DNA of 32,795 bases from MGNI01 sp964353875 (GCA_964353875.1 CAYGXU010000029.1:1-32795); one strand, 5' to 3'. Positions 23,408 to 32,578 are shown, counted from the first letter of the stretch. The notes: a model not told the origin generated them from the letters alone. Made by a program: numbers and translations.

Positions 23408-25696
23408 CTATTGCTCCGGTTGAACTTCAATGAATTCAACTTCTTCCTGCGCTGGCACGAAGTACACCATAAAATCACGGCCAATGGCCTCGGACTCCAC
23501 CCTTCGGAGATGACCGGAGGGGTAAAGCTCCCTCAATTTTGAAAGGGCAAACTCATCCTCGGGTTTTACAATGAAAAGCTGTGCCCTCTGTTCCGCAGGT
23601 AGGGTTTCCAAATCTTCTACCTTGATTGCATAATCCTTGCGCGGGACTCCCGCGATCATCCCTACCAGGCGAGTATCCATCCAATTGGGATAAGGGATCA
23701 CATGGGCAGTATCGAAATCCCCTCCAGATGTGGCAAAACTTCGGATGTATTCGCCCACCTCACGTGTATTCCAAGTACCATTCCGATGCTGAAAGGCAAA
23801 CATGTCGAATACAAGGTGATAATTGCTGAAAGCGGAAAGGAATCCCAAGAATAATAAAGAGGATATCGCAACGCGCGTTAGCCATTTCCTATTCCAGTTG
23901 TCTTTGGCCCATTGTGGCACAAGCGCCAGGGGGATGGCTGCCAACGCAAAGACCGGAACCAATGCGCCAGCGGCTCGATTGGGCGCCGGGTTTTCATTGG
24001 GGAATGCCAGGGACAAGATCGAAGGCAACATCAGGATCGGGATGGAGGCCAGAAGGAATAGATCCTGCCACCTGCGTTGGCGGAGGTAACGGACGATGAC
24101 GATGAACAAACCCATGTGGAATAATGCGGCCGTCACCCAATCTAGTGCAGGTCGATGAGGGATGGAAATCACCCAGATCTCGCCATTATCCCATCCAAAC
24201 ATTTTAAAGGCATTCCAAAAATTGCCGATTAAGATTTTAAGAGGCGACCCAGGAAGCGGCTGTTCTGATGAAGTCAGGCGTGTGATCATTCTCTCGAGGA
24301 AAGTCGCCGGCATCGTAGTCGCCACGCTAAGAAGAGGGAGAAAGACCACAAGGGTGATCACCCCCATGGCAAGCAGCCAATAGATCGTCTCCTTTCGTCT
24401 CCCTTTTGCCACCTTATGGAGAACATAGATCAACACCCCGACAACCGCTGCAAGCGGGATGACCCGCGCTGGGCTATATCCGTGCAGCCCCAATCCCATT
24501 GCCACGCCGGATAAAAGCAGGTCATTCCTATTGCGCAAGCGCAACCCTCGAACGAGGTAGTACAGTGCCGGCGCGACGAAGAGCGGGTAGAGAGGGAAAC
24601 GCAGGCCCAGCCGGCTGATGACATTAGGCCAGTATCCAATCCCAGCCAGCAGGAATGCCGCCAGGCCGACATAGCGGCCACCAAGTTCCTTGGCAAAAAG
24701 GTAAAGATAGGGGAGTGTTAGTATCCCCGCCAGAACCGTGCCGATCTTAAGGGTAAGGAATGATATGCCTGTGCCCAGGTATTTAGCTGTGGCCGCAGCA
24801 AGATAGAATTGCATCGCTTCCCTCCCCGTGTTGTCCGGGAAGAAGATAGAATGCTCTCCATCGAGGACATCCATGACATCCAACAATTTCTCAGCATGAT
24901 CACTCCACATCTCATAGGGAACGCGATCCAATTGACTGAACCGAAAGAAAAGCACCAACAGAAAGCTCAAAATCCAAATGAGTTGCCACGGACCGAGTTC
25001 AATTTTTATCCTGAACGACTTCAGAAAAGATGCCATGCGTTGCTGCTTCGCTCTAAGAGGGGATTCTCCCTGCCAGAATGCCGCCAACATACAGAAAAGC
25101 GCAGCGGCCCAAAAAGTGAGGTTGAGGGGCGTGAAGTGATTCATCCTGGAAGTGAGAAAAGTAAGTACCGAGAGGATTGTACCTGCTACTAAATAAGAGA
25201 GCTTAACCCCCGACTCCTCGTTTTGGATGGTCTCTTCCTGAGGGAATGAAAAATGGAAGTCCTCCGCATATATCGCCCAACCAAGGATCACCAGGGCGAA
25301 GAGATACAAAGCAACGGGGACGACCAGGCTTTGCGGCTTTGATTCCAACAGCAATTGAGCGATCAGCGCGAAGAATAAAGCAACTGGGTATCGAAATATC
25401 CGCAGGCTGATTCGAAACGGGAGACTGACTGCTTGAACAATTGGCTCTTCTTCAAGGAAATCTGGAACAACAACCGCCTGCTCGAGGAAATCCGGAACAA
25501 CGGCTCGATTTTCTACAACCTCTTCCTCTACAGATCGTTCTGCCAAAGGTGGGATGGGAATCGGTCGCAGGCGGAGCAACGACTTGAACCAATCCAGAAC
25601 AGTCGGTTCTCCTGTAGGGATTCCAGTCAGGTTTCCATCCATCATTGTACGCTGCCCATAACGGCCCTTTGTAGCACTACTTGCCTTTTTTCGCAC
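23408..25696 (-). CDS. ArnT-like GT-C membrane glycosyltransferase
   Basis: A 762-residue membrane protein with an unusual N-terminus: about 90 soluble, presumably cytoplasmic residues rich in Pro and Glu. These contain a tandem repeat (VVPDFLEQA at 66-74, VVPDFLEEE at 76-84). A pair of helices follows, and then a GT-C-like core starting near residue 237 (LIWILSFLLVLFFRFSQL). The first core loop contains YEMWSDHAEKLLD, an acidic site in the position of the ArnT/PMT catalytic acid. NDLLLSGVAMGLGLHGYSPARV and NPAPNRAAGALVPVFALAAI resemble later conserved loops. A C-terminal soluble domain of about 120 residues ends the protein. The GTG start at 25696 lies 3 nt past the methyltransferase stop, suggesting coupling; in-frame ATGs at 25645 and 25642 are alternatives with weak sites. 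Confidence 0.75.
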   Translation of the reverse strand: MRKKASSATKGRYGQRTMMDGNLTGIPTGEPTVLDWFKSLLRLRPIPIPPLAERSVEEEVVENRAVVPDFLEQAVVVPDFLEEEPIVQAVSLPFRISLRIFRYPVALFFALIAQLLLESKPQSLVVPVALYLFALVILGWAIYAEDFHFSFPQEETIQNEESGVKLSYLVAGTILSVLTFLTSRMNHFTPLNLTFWAAALFCMLAAFWQGESPLRAKQQRMASFLKSFRIKIELGPWQLIWILSFLLVLFFRFSQLDRVPYEMWSDHAEKLLDVMDVLDGEHSIFFPDNTGREAMQFYLAAATAKYLGTGISFLTLKIGTVLAGILTLPYLYLFAKELGGRYVGLAAFLLAGIGYWPNVISRLGLRFPLYPLFVAPALYYLVRGLRLRNRNDLLLSGVAMGLGLHGYSPARVIPLAAVVGVLIYVLHKVAKGRRKETIYWLLAMGVITLVVFLPLLSVATTMPATFLERMITRLTSSEQPLPGSPLKILIGNFWNAFKMFGWDNGEIWVISIPHRPALDWVTAALFHMGLFIVIVRYLRQRRWQDLFLLASIPILMLPSILSLAFPNENPAPNRAAGALVPVFALAAIPLALVPQWAKDNWNRKWLTRVAISSLLFLGFLSAFSNYHLVFDMFAFQHRNGTWNTREVGEYIRSFATSGGDFDTAHVIPYPNWMDTRLVGMIAGVPRKDYAIKVEDLETLPAEQRAQLFIVKPEDEFALSKLRELYPSGHLRRVESEAIGRDFMVYFVPAQEEVEFIEVQPEQ
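25445..25502. repeat. 30-bp tandem duplication inside the ArnT-like gene
   Basis: Two imperfect direct copies on the plus strand (cores AAGGAAATCTGGAACAAC and GAGGAAATCCGGAACAAC) encode the VVPDFLE repeat in the cytoplasmic N-terminus. The few differences are mostly silent, pointing to a fairly recent in-frame duplication kept as protein sequence. Confidence 0.7.
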
Positions 25697-25699
25697 GTC

Positions 25700-26521
25700 C
25701 TACATGGCAGATATTTTTTCTCCATTCCTCTGTCGGGGAGCTTCTTTCCGAGCGAGGAAAAAGGTGTACGTACCTTCTTCTGACGGGCTTTCCTCGAAAT
25801 AACGGCGCATAATCCGTTCCGTAAGCCATAAATTCCAACGCATCGGGGCGATAATCCAACGCCCAGTTAGCCAACGCCACAGCAAGCAGGGCACGCCAAA
25901 GTAATGACCCCATTCCAGTACGTGTAAAGCCGAAGGAGAGAAATAACGCACCGCTTCTTCTATCTGAAAGCCAGCTTCCTTTAATAGCCGGGTCCACTCT
26001 TGCTCATTCCAAAGATTCACCGTCCTTGACATTCGCATGAACCATTCCTGATAAGATCTCGCCAATCTGCCCAATCGAAGCGCTTCCAAGGCGTTCGAAA
26101 CAGAGAGCTTGGAGCGATAACCCGGATTGGGAACGGTAAAGACGAAAGGCGCTCCTGGTTTTAATACTCGCGCCAGTTCAGATAAAACCTGTTTCAAGTG
26201 CGGAATATGTTCGAGAACAGAGTTGCTCAATGCGCTTGAGAACGAAGAAGACGCGAAGGGCATCATCGCTCCTTCGGCTTGAACCAAGAGGCGATAGACA
26301 TTACGCTTCTGAGCATCGCGCATGATTTTCATCGAAGGGTCAAGACCGATATCGAGCGGATGATCAAAGGTCACCGAAGAAAAATGCCCATCTCCACAGC
26401 CAAGATCAAGCACAGCGCCGGGAAGCTCAATCTGCTTTACAAGGCGTCCCTCCACAGCCCGCAGCAGTCCGCGGAAGTAAGGCAATTCTCGGATATTAAG
26501 CCAAAGCAGGTCTTGATTCAT
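25700..26521 (-). CDS. Class I SAM-dependent methyltransferase
   Basis: A 273-residue Rossmann-fold methyltransferase. Motif I is VLDLGCGDGHF (37-47), the acidic end of strand 2 is in DIGLDPS, and the later motifs are SNSVLEHIPHLKQVLSELARVLKPGAPFVF in family order (UbiE/Methyltransf_11-like). The C-terminal part (about 175-260) is aromatic-rich and may contact membrane or a lipid-linked substrate. It sits between a GT4 transferase and an ArnT-like protein, so a glycan or lipid-linked sugar methylation role is likely but inferred. The ATG overlaps the GT4 stop as ATGA (26518-26521), so translation is probably coupled. Confidence 0.88.
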   Translation of the reverse strand: MNQDLLWLNIRELPYFRGLLRAVEGRLVKQIELPGAVLDLGCGDGHFSSVTFDHPLDIGLDPSMKIMRDAQKRNVYRLLVQAEGAMMPFASSSFSSALSNSVLEHIPHLKQVLSELARVLKPGAPFVFTVPNPGYRSKLSVSNALEALRLGRLARSYQEWFMRMSRTVNLWNEQEWTRLLKEAGFQIEEAVRYFSPSALHVLEWGHYFGVPCLLWRWLTGRWIIAPMRWNLWLTERIMRRYFEESPSEEGTYTFFLARKEAPRQRNGEKISAM

Positions 26522-27684
26522 GAGCCCGGTCGTTTTTTCGATGAGAGCAATTTTTTAAAGAGCAACTCGTATTCCCTCGCTGTTACCAAGGGGGAAAAAC
26601 GTTCTGCAATTGCCTGGCTATCGCCTTGATAAGCCTGTGGATCTGATAGGATGGCTAGAATTGCCTCCCCCAAAGCTTGCGCATTCCGAATCGGAACAAC
26701 TTTTCCCATACCAGTCATTTGGACTGGTTGCCGTACACCTGGCAGGTTGGAGGCGACCACCGGTGTTCCACAGATCATCGATTCGATCTGCACCAACCCA
26801 AAACTCTCCGTGCTGTTGACGCTGGGCAACACGGTGACATCACACGCCTTATAGAAACAGGCCATTTCGGTTGGATCGAGTACCCCAAGAAATGTGAAAT
26901 GATCCATATACTGATCCAATTGGGGCTGCAGCCGCCTTCGATATTCCTCTTCTCCAAGGACATTCTCGTGTTGTCCAGCGAAGAGCACCATTGCATTCGG
27001 ATGGCGCGAGAGGATCATCTCCATTGAATCCAGGAGATATTCGACTCCCTTTTCCGTTGCTAAGCGAGCAGCCATACCGATGATCGGACTATGTTTTCCA
27101 AGCAGTCGATCTCTAAATTGCTTAACTTGCGCTTCTGGTGGTTGAGCAACTTCGACTGGCGGAGGGATCACGCGTATCTTCCTGAGGTAACGTGAAAGGA
27201 AAGGTGAATTCTGAGCGAAATCCTCGGTATAGGTAACGACACGGTCAGATAACCAGGCAGCGACCCGGTTGGCGACATGGACCACATGGTTGGCAATGAA
27301 ATTCACCGGGCTGCTTGGCAGACGAAGATCGCAATGGTATGTGAGCACCGTTGGTTTTCCTGATAAGCGCCCACGAAGGGCAATTCCCCAGGCATCTAGC
27401 TGGGGCAAGTGGACACTGACCACATCGTGGTCAAGCACCTGGCGGGTGGCTTCCCATCCTATCGTCGGCATAACGACCCCTTTGCTTACGCGAAAAAGCA
27501 CGGGCAGGCGCACCACTCGTACTCCTTGCATACACTCCACCCGTGGGAGTTCTTTCTTGAATTGCGATGTCAGCACCGTCACCTCATGACCTCGAGCCGC
27601 CAGGCTCTTCGCCAGCCTTTCGACATAGATGGTCAGTCCTGAAACATGGGGACGGTAATAGGTCAAAGCAAATAGAATCTTCAT
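26518..27684 (-). CDS. Glycosyltransferase family 4 protein
   Basis: A retaining GT-B enzyme of 388 residues, most like the GT4 family that transfers sugars from nucleotide-sugar donors in the cytoplasm. The N-terminal Rossmann domain (KILFALTYYRPHVSGLTIYV, ARGHEVTVLT) is the acceptor half. The donor half contains GMAARLATEKGVEYLLD and the ExFGxxxxE signature (ESFGLVQIE, Glu293 and Glu301), with CGTPVVAS after it. All key residues are present. I use the ATG at 27684, which overlaps the upstream stop as TGATG, rather than a TTG one codon earlier. The neighbours (UPF0104 protein, methyltransferase) suggest glycolipid or lipid-linked glycan synthesis; mannosyl- or glucosyl-diacylglycerol type acceptors are possible, not shown. 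Confidence 0.92.
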   Translation of the reverse strand: MKILFALTYYRPHVSGLTIYVERLAKSLAARGHEVTVLTSQFKKELPRVECMQGVRVVRLPVLFRVSKGVVMPTIGWEATRQVLDHDVVSVHLPQLDAWGIALRGRLSGKPTVLTYHCDLRLPSSPVNFIANHVVHVANRVAAWLSDRVVTYTEDFAQNSPFLSRYLRKIRVIPPPVEVAQPPEAQVKQFRDRLLGKHSPIIGMAARLATEKGVEYLLDSMEMILSRHPNAMVLFAGQHENVLGEEEYRRRLQPQLDQYMDHFTFLGVLDPTEMACFYKACDVTVLPSVNSTESFGLVQIESMICGTPVVASNLPGVRQPVQMTGMGKVVPIRNAQALGEAILAILSDPQAYQGDSQAIAERFSPLVTAREYELLFKKLLSSKKRPGS

Positions 27685-28676
27685 CAAACAGGCCGTTTCT
27701 GTAGTTTACGGATGAAAGTCTGGGTCTTGGCTGCCAAGCCCATGAGGGTTTGGCCTTCACGTGCTAACGCCCAGGCGCCAAGTCCGCCTGTCAGGGCGAT
27801 CTGCAGGATATGAGCGACTACGGCAAAACTGAGCGCGATCTCACGCGGAAGGTTGAACACCATAAGACCCGCAATAGCCGATAGTTCGTACACCCCCACA
27901 GCCCCTGGTGAGGAAGGCAAAGCCGCGCCGAAAGCGATGACACCCGAGACAAAAAGCGATATGACAATCGAACCACTCACGCCGAACATCCTCAGCAGTA
28001 GCCATATCTGCAGCCAGGCTGTCCCCCAAGCGATTAGACTCCAGAATGTCGCCCGTAATAAACGACCGGTATTCAGGAGCAGCTCAAGCCCCTTAATGAA
28101 TTCATCGGCTGCATGATCCAGACCCCAGTATCCTGTCCCGGGCAATCGACTCAGGAGGCGGATCAATCGCTGCCTTTGGGTCAATAACAGCGCCAGGGTC
28201 AGGGCGATGAGAACCAGAATCGCTCCCACCACTCGCACCAGGCTTTGCGTCCAGGATGGGCTGATGAGGAAGGGTAATGCCAACATAAGTCCTAAAAAAC
28301 TGATGAGTGTATCGATGATGCGCTCGACCACGACCGAGGCCAATACATGGCCAGCGCTGATCTGCAAATCCTGACTGACCAGATATGCTCTTCCCAACTC
28401 GCCAAGTCGAAGGGGTAGGACACTGTTCAAAAGGTATCCTTCATTCAGCGCATAAAAAACCCGGCGAAGCGGAACACGAAATCCAAGCAAGATTTGCCAG
28501 CTTCTTGCCCGGGCGACTAAACCCAAGAAGATGACTAGGATGGCAGGGATAAGATAGAAGTATTTCGCACCTGAAAGGGCTTCTAATATCCGTTCCGGTC
28601 TTACACCCCAGAAAGCAACAACCAAGGCGATGGCACTGACCCCAATACCAAAGATCCATTTTCCGGATTTTTCCAC
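27684..28676 (-). CDS. UPF0104/lysylphosphatidylglycerol-synthase TM-region family flippase-like protein
   Basis: A 330-residue integral membrane protein with about eight helices and the family hallmark LPLRLGELGRAYLV (87-100), followed by ASVVVERIIDTLISFLGLM. SFLVSGVIAFGAALPSSPGAVGVYE-like sequence near 230-255 is the second conserved block. The family (related to MprF's membrane part and archaeal AglD) is thought to take part in moving or modifying lipid-linked sugars or lipids. The GTG start at 28676 follows GGGAGG at short spacing. The stop overlaps the next gene (TGATG). It lies 106 bp downstream of the epimerase gene, in a gap with a minus-strand T9 tract (28723-28715) but no good stem. 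Confidence 0.85.
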   Translation of the reverse strand: MEKSGKWIFGIGVSAIALVVAFWGVRPERILEALSGAKYFYLIPAILVIFLGLVARARSWQILLGFRVPLRRVFYALNEGYLLNSVLPLRLGELGRAYLVSQDLQISAGHVLASVVVERIIDTLISFLGLMLALPFLISPSWTQSLVRVVGAILVLIALTLALLLTQRQRLIRLLSRLPGTGYWGLDHAADEFIKGLELLLNTGRLLRATFWSLIAWGTAWLQIWLLLRMFGVSGSIVISLFVSGVIAFGAALPSSPGAVGVYELSAIAGLMVFNLPREIALSFAVVAHILQIALTGGLGAWALAREGQTLMGLAAKTQTFIRKLQKRPV

Positions 28677-28782
28677 CTACCCTCCCGGATTTTGAGAAAA
28701 AACTCCCCTAAAAGAAAAAAAAAGCTGACATATCAACTGGAACCGATTTTTGATTCTACCAGTCCACACATATCTCGGTGGC

Positions 28783-29814
28783 TTATAGTGAAGAAACTAG
28801 CTTCTTATGGGTAACAACCCACTGATAGAGGCGCTCAATACCCTCCTCAAAACCAACTTTTGGAGCCCAGCCGAAATCGTGTTTTGCTTTGGAAATATCC
28901 GAGACATAGATCCGCTGGTCTCCTGGGCGCCAATCTTCAAAACGCGCCTCGATCCTTCGGCCTAACAACCGCTCCAAGAGCGGGCAAAATTCACTCCATA
29001 CCGCCAGGCTATTCCTCTGCCCACCACCGATGTTATAGACCTCTCCCTGCGTTACTTCATGGTGTTCGATGGCCAGCATCATCGCCTGGATAAGATCTTC
29101 GATGTAAAGCACATCTCTCACCTGCAACCCATCCCCGTATATCGTGATCGGTTTTCCCAAAGTGATGGCGATCAGGAACCATGCCAACCATCCCTGATCT
29201 TCCACGCCAAATTGACGAGGGCCATAGATGCAGGAATTCCGGAAAACAATCGTCCGTAAACCATAAATCCGGTGATAATCGCGCATATACTGATCTGCCG
29301 CCCCTTTTGAGCATCCGTAGGGCGAATGGAAATCCAACGGGGTTTTCTCCGGAACTCCCTCATCCAATGAGAGATATCGATAGCGATTCTCCGCCTTCAC
29401 CACACCGAAATGAGCCATTTCGCCATACACTTTGTTGGTCGAGGCATAAAGTATGATCGGGTCGAGGTCCAATTCGCGCACGGCTTCCAGGACATTGAAG
29501 CTGCCCAGGGCGTTAATCTCGAAATCTTTACGCGGATTCTCAACCGAGGTGGTGACCGCTACTTGTGCTGCAAAGTGAAAGAGGATGTCAATCTTGCCAA
29601 CTTGTGAGTAAGTGTCTTTCAACAACTGAAAATCGCGTATATCGATGCGATGGAAAGCAACATCAGGATGACTTTCTTTCAGCCAGGAGAGATTCTTTTC
29701 GCTGCCAGATCGGGAGAGATCATCGATGATGATCACCTCATGCCCTTCACGTAGAAGATGATCAGCTGTATTCGACCCGATAAAACCCGCTCCTCCGGTA
29801 ATTACGATTCGCAT
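28783..29814 (-). CDS. NAD-dependent epimerase, CDP-paratose 2-epimerase-like
   Basis: An extended SDR sugar-nucleotide enzyme of 343 residues. GGAGFIG (7-13) binds NAD; Tyr166 and Lys170 (YGCSK) form the catalytic YxxxK, with Ser125/Thr126 nearby. Several stretches match CDP-paratose 2-epimerase (TyvE/RfbE), as I recall it: SRSGSEKNLSWL, QVAVTTSVENP, ASTNKVYG, DFHSPYGCSKGAADQYM, RQFGVEDQGW, and DGLQVRDVLYIEDL. That enzyme makes CDP-tyvelose from CDP-paratose. No CDP-glucose pathway genes (cytidylyltransferase, 4,6-dehydratase, E1/E3) are in the window, so either these lie elsewhere or the substrate differs. GGAGAGGG precedes the ATG. It probably supplies an unusual sugar nucleotide to the downstream transferases. 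Confidence 0.88.
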   Translation of the reverse strand: MRIVITGGAGFIGSNTADHLLREGHEVIIIDDLSRSGSEKNLSWLKESHPDVAFHRIDIRDFQLLKDTYSQVGKIDILFHFAAQVAVTTSVENPRKDFEINALGSFNVLEAVRELDLDPIILYASTNKVYGEMAHFGVVKAENRYRYLSLDEGVPEKTPLDFHSPYGCSKGAADQYMRDYHRIYGLRTIVFRNSCIYGPRQFGVEDQGWLAWFLIAITLGKPITIYGDGLQVRDVLYIEDLIQAMMLAIEHHEVTQGEVYNIGGGQRNSLAVWSEFCPLLERLLGRRIEARFEDWRPGDQRIYVSDISKAKHDFGWAPKVGFEEGIERLYQWVVTHKKLVSSL

Positions 29815-29909
29815 TATCCCTCTCCTTCATCTGCTTCGTTACGCTGTCTAAGATCCGGGCGTATGCACATGGAACGATGCCTAATTTGAAATCGTGCGCG
29901 TAGCTATCC

Positions 29910-31706
29910 CTACTCTAAACGTAGAACGGCCATGAATGCATCCTGGGGAATTTCTACACTTCCGATTCTTTTTAGACGTTTTTTCCCGCGTCGCTGCTTC
30001 TCCAAGAGTTTTCGCTTGCGGGTCACATCGCCACCATAACATTTAGCGATGACATCTTTTCGCAAAGCACTTACATTTGCTCGAGAGATAACCCTTCCAC
30101 CAGCAACAGCCTGGATGGCGACTGCGTAAAGCTGCCTCGGGATAAGTTTTTTAAGCCTGCTGACCAAAGCCTGTCCTTTGCGAAAAGCGTCTTCGCGGTG
30201 GACGATGAGTGCTAGTGCATCTACCAGTTCTCCGTTAACCAGGATTTCTAGTTTGGTCAAATCATCCGCCCGGTAACCCAAAACCTGGTAGTCTAATGAA
30301 GCGTAGCCGCGTGTACGCGACTTTAGCTGATCGTAAAAATCTATAATCATCTCTGCCAGGGGGATTTCAAAATGAAGGATTACCCGACCGGGGGTGGGAT
30401 ATTCCTGCTCGATGAAGATCCCTCTTCGCTTGGTTGCCAGATCCAAGACAGTTCCATAATAGGTTTCTGGTGTAAAAATCTGGATTTTCATCCAAGGTTC
30501 ACAGATCGCCTCAATCTCTCCTGCATCAGGTAGTTTTGCCGGGGAATCGATCCGAATCACATTTCCTTCATGCAAGATGACTTCATACTCCACCGATGGT
30601 GCGGTCGCGATCAAATAAATCTCATATTCACGCTCGAGGCGTTCCTGCACGATTTCCATGTGGAACATCCCTAAAAAGCCACATCGAAATCCATAGTTCA
30701 ACGCCTGAGAAGTTTCCGGTGCAAAAGAGAGGGCGGCATCATTTAACTGAAGTTTTTCTAGCGCATCCTTAAGAGCCGGATATTCCTCGCCTTCCACTGG
30801 ATAAAACCCGGCAAAAACCATCGGTTTGGGTGTTCGATAACCCGGTAATGGCTCCAAGGCTGATTTGGTTGCGCTTGTGAAAGTATCACCTACCCGGCAC
30901 TCTCGGACTGACTTTAAGCCGGTGGCAACATAACCCACCTCTCCTGCACTGAGCGTTTCGATCGGTGTCAGCGCGGGCGCGAAGTATCCCACTTCCATCG
31001 GATCAACCGATACGTCAGAGATCATCAACCGTAAGTCATCTGAGGTGTGAATTTGGCCATCAAAAAGACGTAGATAGGCGATCACACCTTTATAGCTGTC
31101 ATAATGGGAATCAAAGATCAATGCTCGAAGAGAGGAATCGCTCTTGCCCATGGGCGGCGGTACTCGCTTCACAACCGCCTCCAAGACAGCCTCGATATTC
31201 AGCCCCTGCTTGGCAGAGATTGTCAGAATCTCCTCGTCCGGTACACCCAACAAATTTTGAAGCTCAATGGAGATTTCCTCTACCCTGGCCGAATAGAGGT
31301 CGATCTTATTGATCACCGGCAGGATGACCAGGTTCGCATCAAGGGCGAGATAGAGATTGGCCAATGTCTGGGCTTCGATACCCTGGCTTGCATCGACCAC
31401 CAACAAGGCGCCTTCACAGGCCGCCAAAGCTCGGCTGACCTCGTATCCAAAATCGACATGGCCCGGGGTATCAATGAGATTCATCTGATATTCAAAGCCA
31501 TCTAAGGCACGATAATGCATACGGACCGCTGAGGCTTTGATCGTGACGCCCTTCTCACGTTCGAGGTCCATGCTATCGAGGACCTGTTCCCGCATTTCAC
31601 GCTCTGGGATGGTGCCGGTCAATTGCAGCAATCGATCCGCCAGGGTTGATTTACCATGGTCGATATGGGCTATGATGCAGAAGTTGCGAATCTGGTCTAA
31701 ATCCAT
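29910..31706 (-). CDS. lepA: Elongation factor 4 (LepA GTPase)
   Basis: Ribosome-associated translational GTPase. It has the full 598-residue length. The G domain shows IAHIDHGKSTLADRLL (G1), the switch I Thr region EREKGVTIKASAVRM, DTPGHVDFGYEV (G3), and NKIDLYSA (G4). Domain II, the EF-G-like domains III/V, and the LepA-specific C-terminal domain follow, ending with KRKLLEKQRRGKKRLKRIG and the usual AFMAVLRLE. No frameshift or substitution of note. The ATG at 31706 has only a weak ribosome site, but the N-terminus matches the family. A good promoter lies 54 nt upstream, and the gene is probably independent of tlyA. Confidence 0.97.
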   Translation of the reverse strand: MDLDQIRNFCIIAHIDHGKSTLADRLLQLTGTIPEREMREQVLDSMDLEREKGVTIKASAVRMHYRALDGFEYQMNLIDTPGHVDFGYEVSRALAACEGALLVVDASQGIEAQTLANLYLALDANLVILPVINKIDLYSARVEEISIELQNLLGVPDEEILTISAKQGLNIEAVLEAVVKRVPPPMGKSDSSLRALIFDSHYDSYKGVIAYLRLFDGQIHTSDDLRLMISDVSVDPMEVGYFAPALTPIETLSAGEVGYVATGLKSVRECRVGDTFTSATKSALEPLPGYRTPKPMVFAGFYPVEGEEYPALKDALEKLQLNDAALSFAPETSQALNYGFRCGFLGMFHMEIVQERLEREYEIYLIATAPSVEYEVILHEGNVIRIDSPAKLPDAGEIEAICEPWMKIQIFTPETYYGTVLDLATKRRGIFIEQEYPTPGRVILHFEIPLAEMIIDFYDQLKSRTRGYASLDYQVLGYRADDLTKLEILVNGELVDALALIVHREDAFRKGQALVSRLKKLIPRQLYAVAIQAVAGGRVISRANVSALRKDVIAKCYGGDVTRKRKLLEKQRRGKKRLKRIGSVEIPQDAFMAVLRLE

Positions 31707-31759
31707 TATCCATTCACATGGGGCGGGATGAGCAAGCTTCTCCCTTCATACGAAGTAGT

Positions 31760-31789
31760 AGTATACCTGAGATCGCCACCTTGGATCAA
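31760..31789 (-). promoter_or_regulatory. Sigma70-type promoter of lepA
   Basis: On the minus strand TTGATC (31784-31789) and TATACT (31760-31765) are separated by 18 bp, in the 89-bp gap between tlyA and lepA. Confidence 0.65.
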
Positions 31790-31795
31790 TCGGCC

Positions 31796-32572
31796 TCAGT
31801 GATTGATCACATCCTTAATAAGATCCTCGGATGCCATCCCTTGATCCTCCTGCTGAAGCCAAAGGAGAAATTCAAGATTGCCTTTTGGACCTAATAGTGG
31901 GGAACGGATCAAGCCGGAGGGGAAAAAGCCTATCTTCCTAGATGCCTCTATGATCTCAAGCAATACTTGACGGTGTACCATAGAATCTCGCACCACACCT
32001 CCACGACCCACCGCCTCTCGACCCGCTTCGAATTGGGGTTTTACCAAGGCAATCACCTGCCCGGTAACCTGAAGCCACCTATGCACTATCGGCAGGATCT
32101 GGCGTAAAGAGATGAAAGAGACATCGATCGTTGTCAGATCGATCGGCTCCGGGAGTTGTTCCAGGTAGCGTGCATTGCTCCTTTCCATGAGGATCACACG
32201 ATCATCTTGACGCAGGCGCCAATGGAGAAGGCCATATCCAACATCGATCGCATAAACTCGTTCAGCGCCATTTTGTAAAAGGCAATCTGTAAAGCCTCCC
32301 GTAGAAGCACCCACATCGGCACATACTAGCCCCTCCGCCGAAAGATGAAAAGTGATCAATGCAGCCGCCAACTTCTCCCCGCCACGTGAAACGAATCGGG
32401 GACCTCGATCGATGGTTAGAATTGTATCGGCATCAATACACCGCGAGGGTTTCATTACCACTTCACCATTCGCGCGAACTTGCCCGGCCATGATCAGTCG
32501 TTGAGCCATGTTGCGGCTTTCCGCCAATCCTCGCTCAACAAGCACCAAATCGACCCGTTCTTTGTTAGACAT
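31796..32572 (-). CDS. tlyA: TlyA family RNA ribose-2'-O-methyltransferase/hemolysin-like protein
   Basis: Predicted 23S/16S rRNA cytidine 2'-O-methyltransferase. An S4 RNA-binding domain (about 5-65; RVDLVLVERGLAESRNMAQR, AGQVRANGEVV) precedes the linker FVSRGGEKLAAAL and an FtsJ-like Rossmann domain with SAM-binding DVGASTGGFTDCLLQ and catalytic-region LVKPQFEAGRE and GRGGVVRD. Length (258) is normal. The name hemolysin is historical. There is no Shine-Dalgarno near the ATG at 32572, and a -10-like box lies immediately upstream, so the message may be leaderless. It is followed by lepA on the same strand. Confidence 0.94.
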   Translation of the reverse strand: MSNKERVDLVLVERGLAESRNMAQRLIMAGQVRANGEVVMKPSRCIDADTILTIDRGPRFVSRGGEKLAAALITFHLSAEGLVCADVGASTGGFTDCLLQNGAERVYAIDVGYGLLHWRLRQDDRVILMERSNARYLEQLPEPIDLTTIDVSFISLRQILPIVHRWLQVTGQVIALVKPQFEAGREAVGRGGVVRDSMVHRQVLLEIIEASRKIGFFPSGLIRSPLLGPKGNLEFLLWLQQEDQGMASEDLIKDVINH

Positions 32573-32578
32573 ACAAGC

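Noticed and set aside
28700..28745. T9 tract on the minus strand after the epimerase gene as a terminator
   Set aside because: No stable stem precedes the T-run; the best pairing is four bases.
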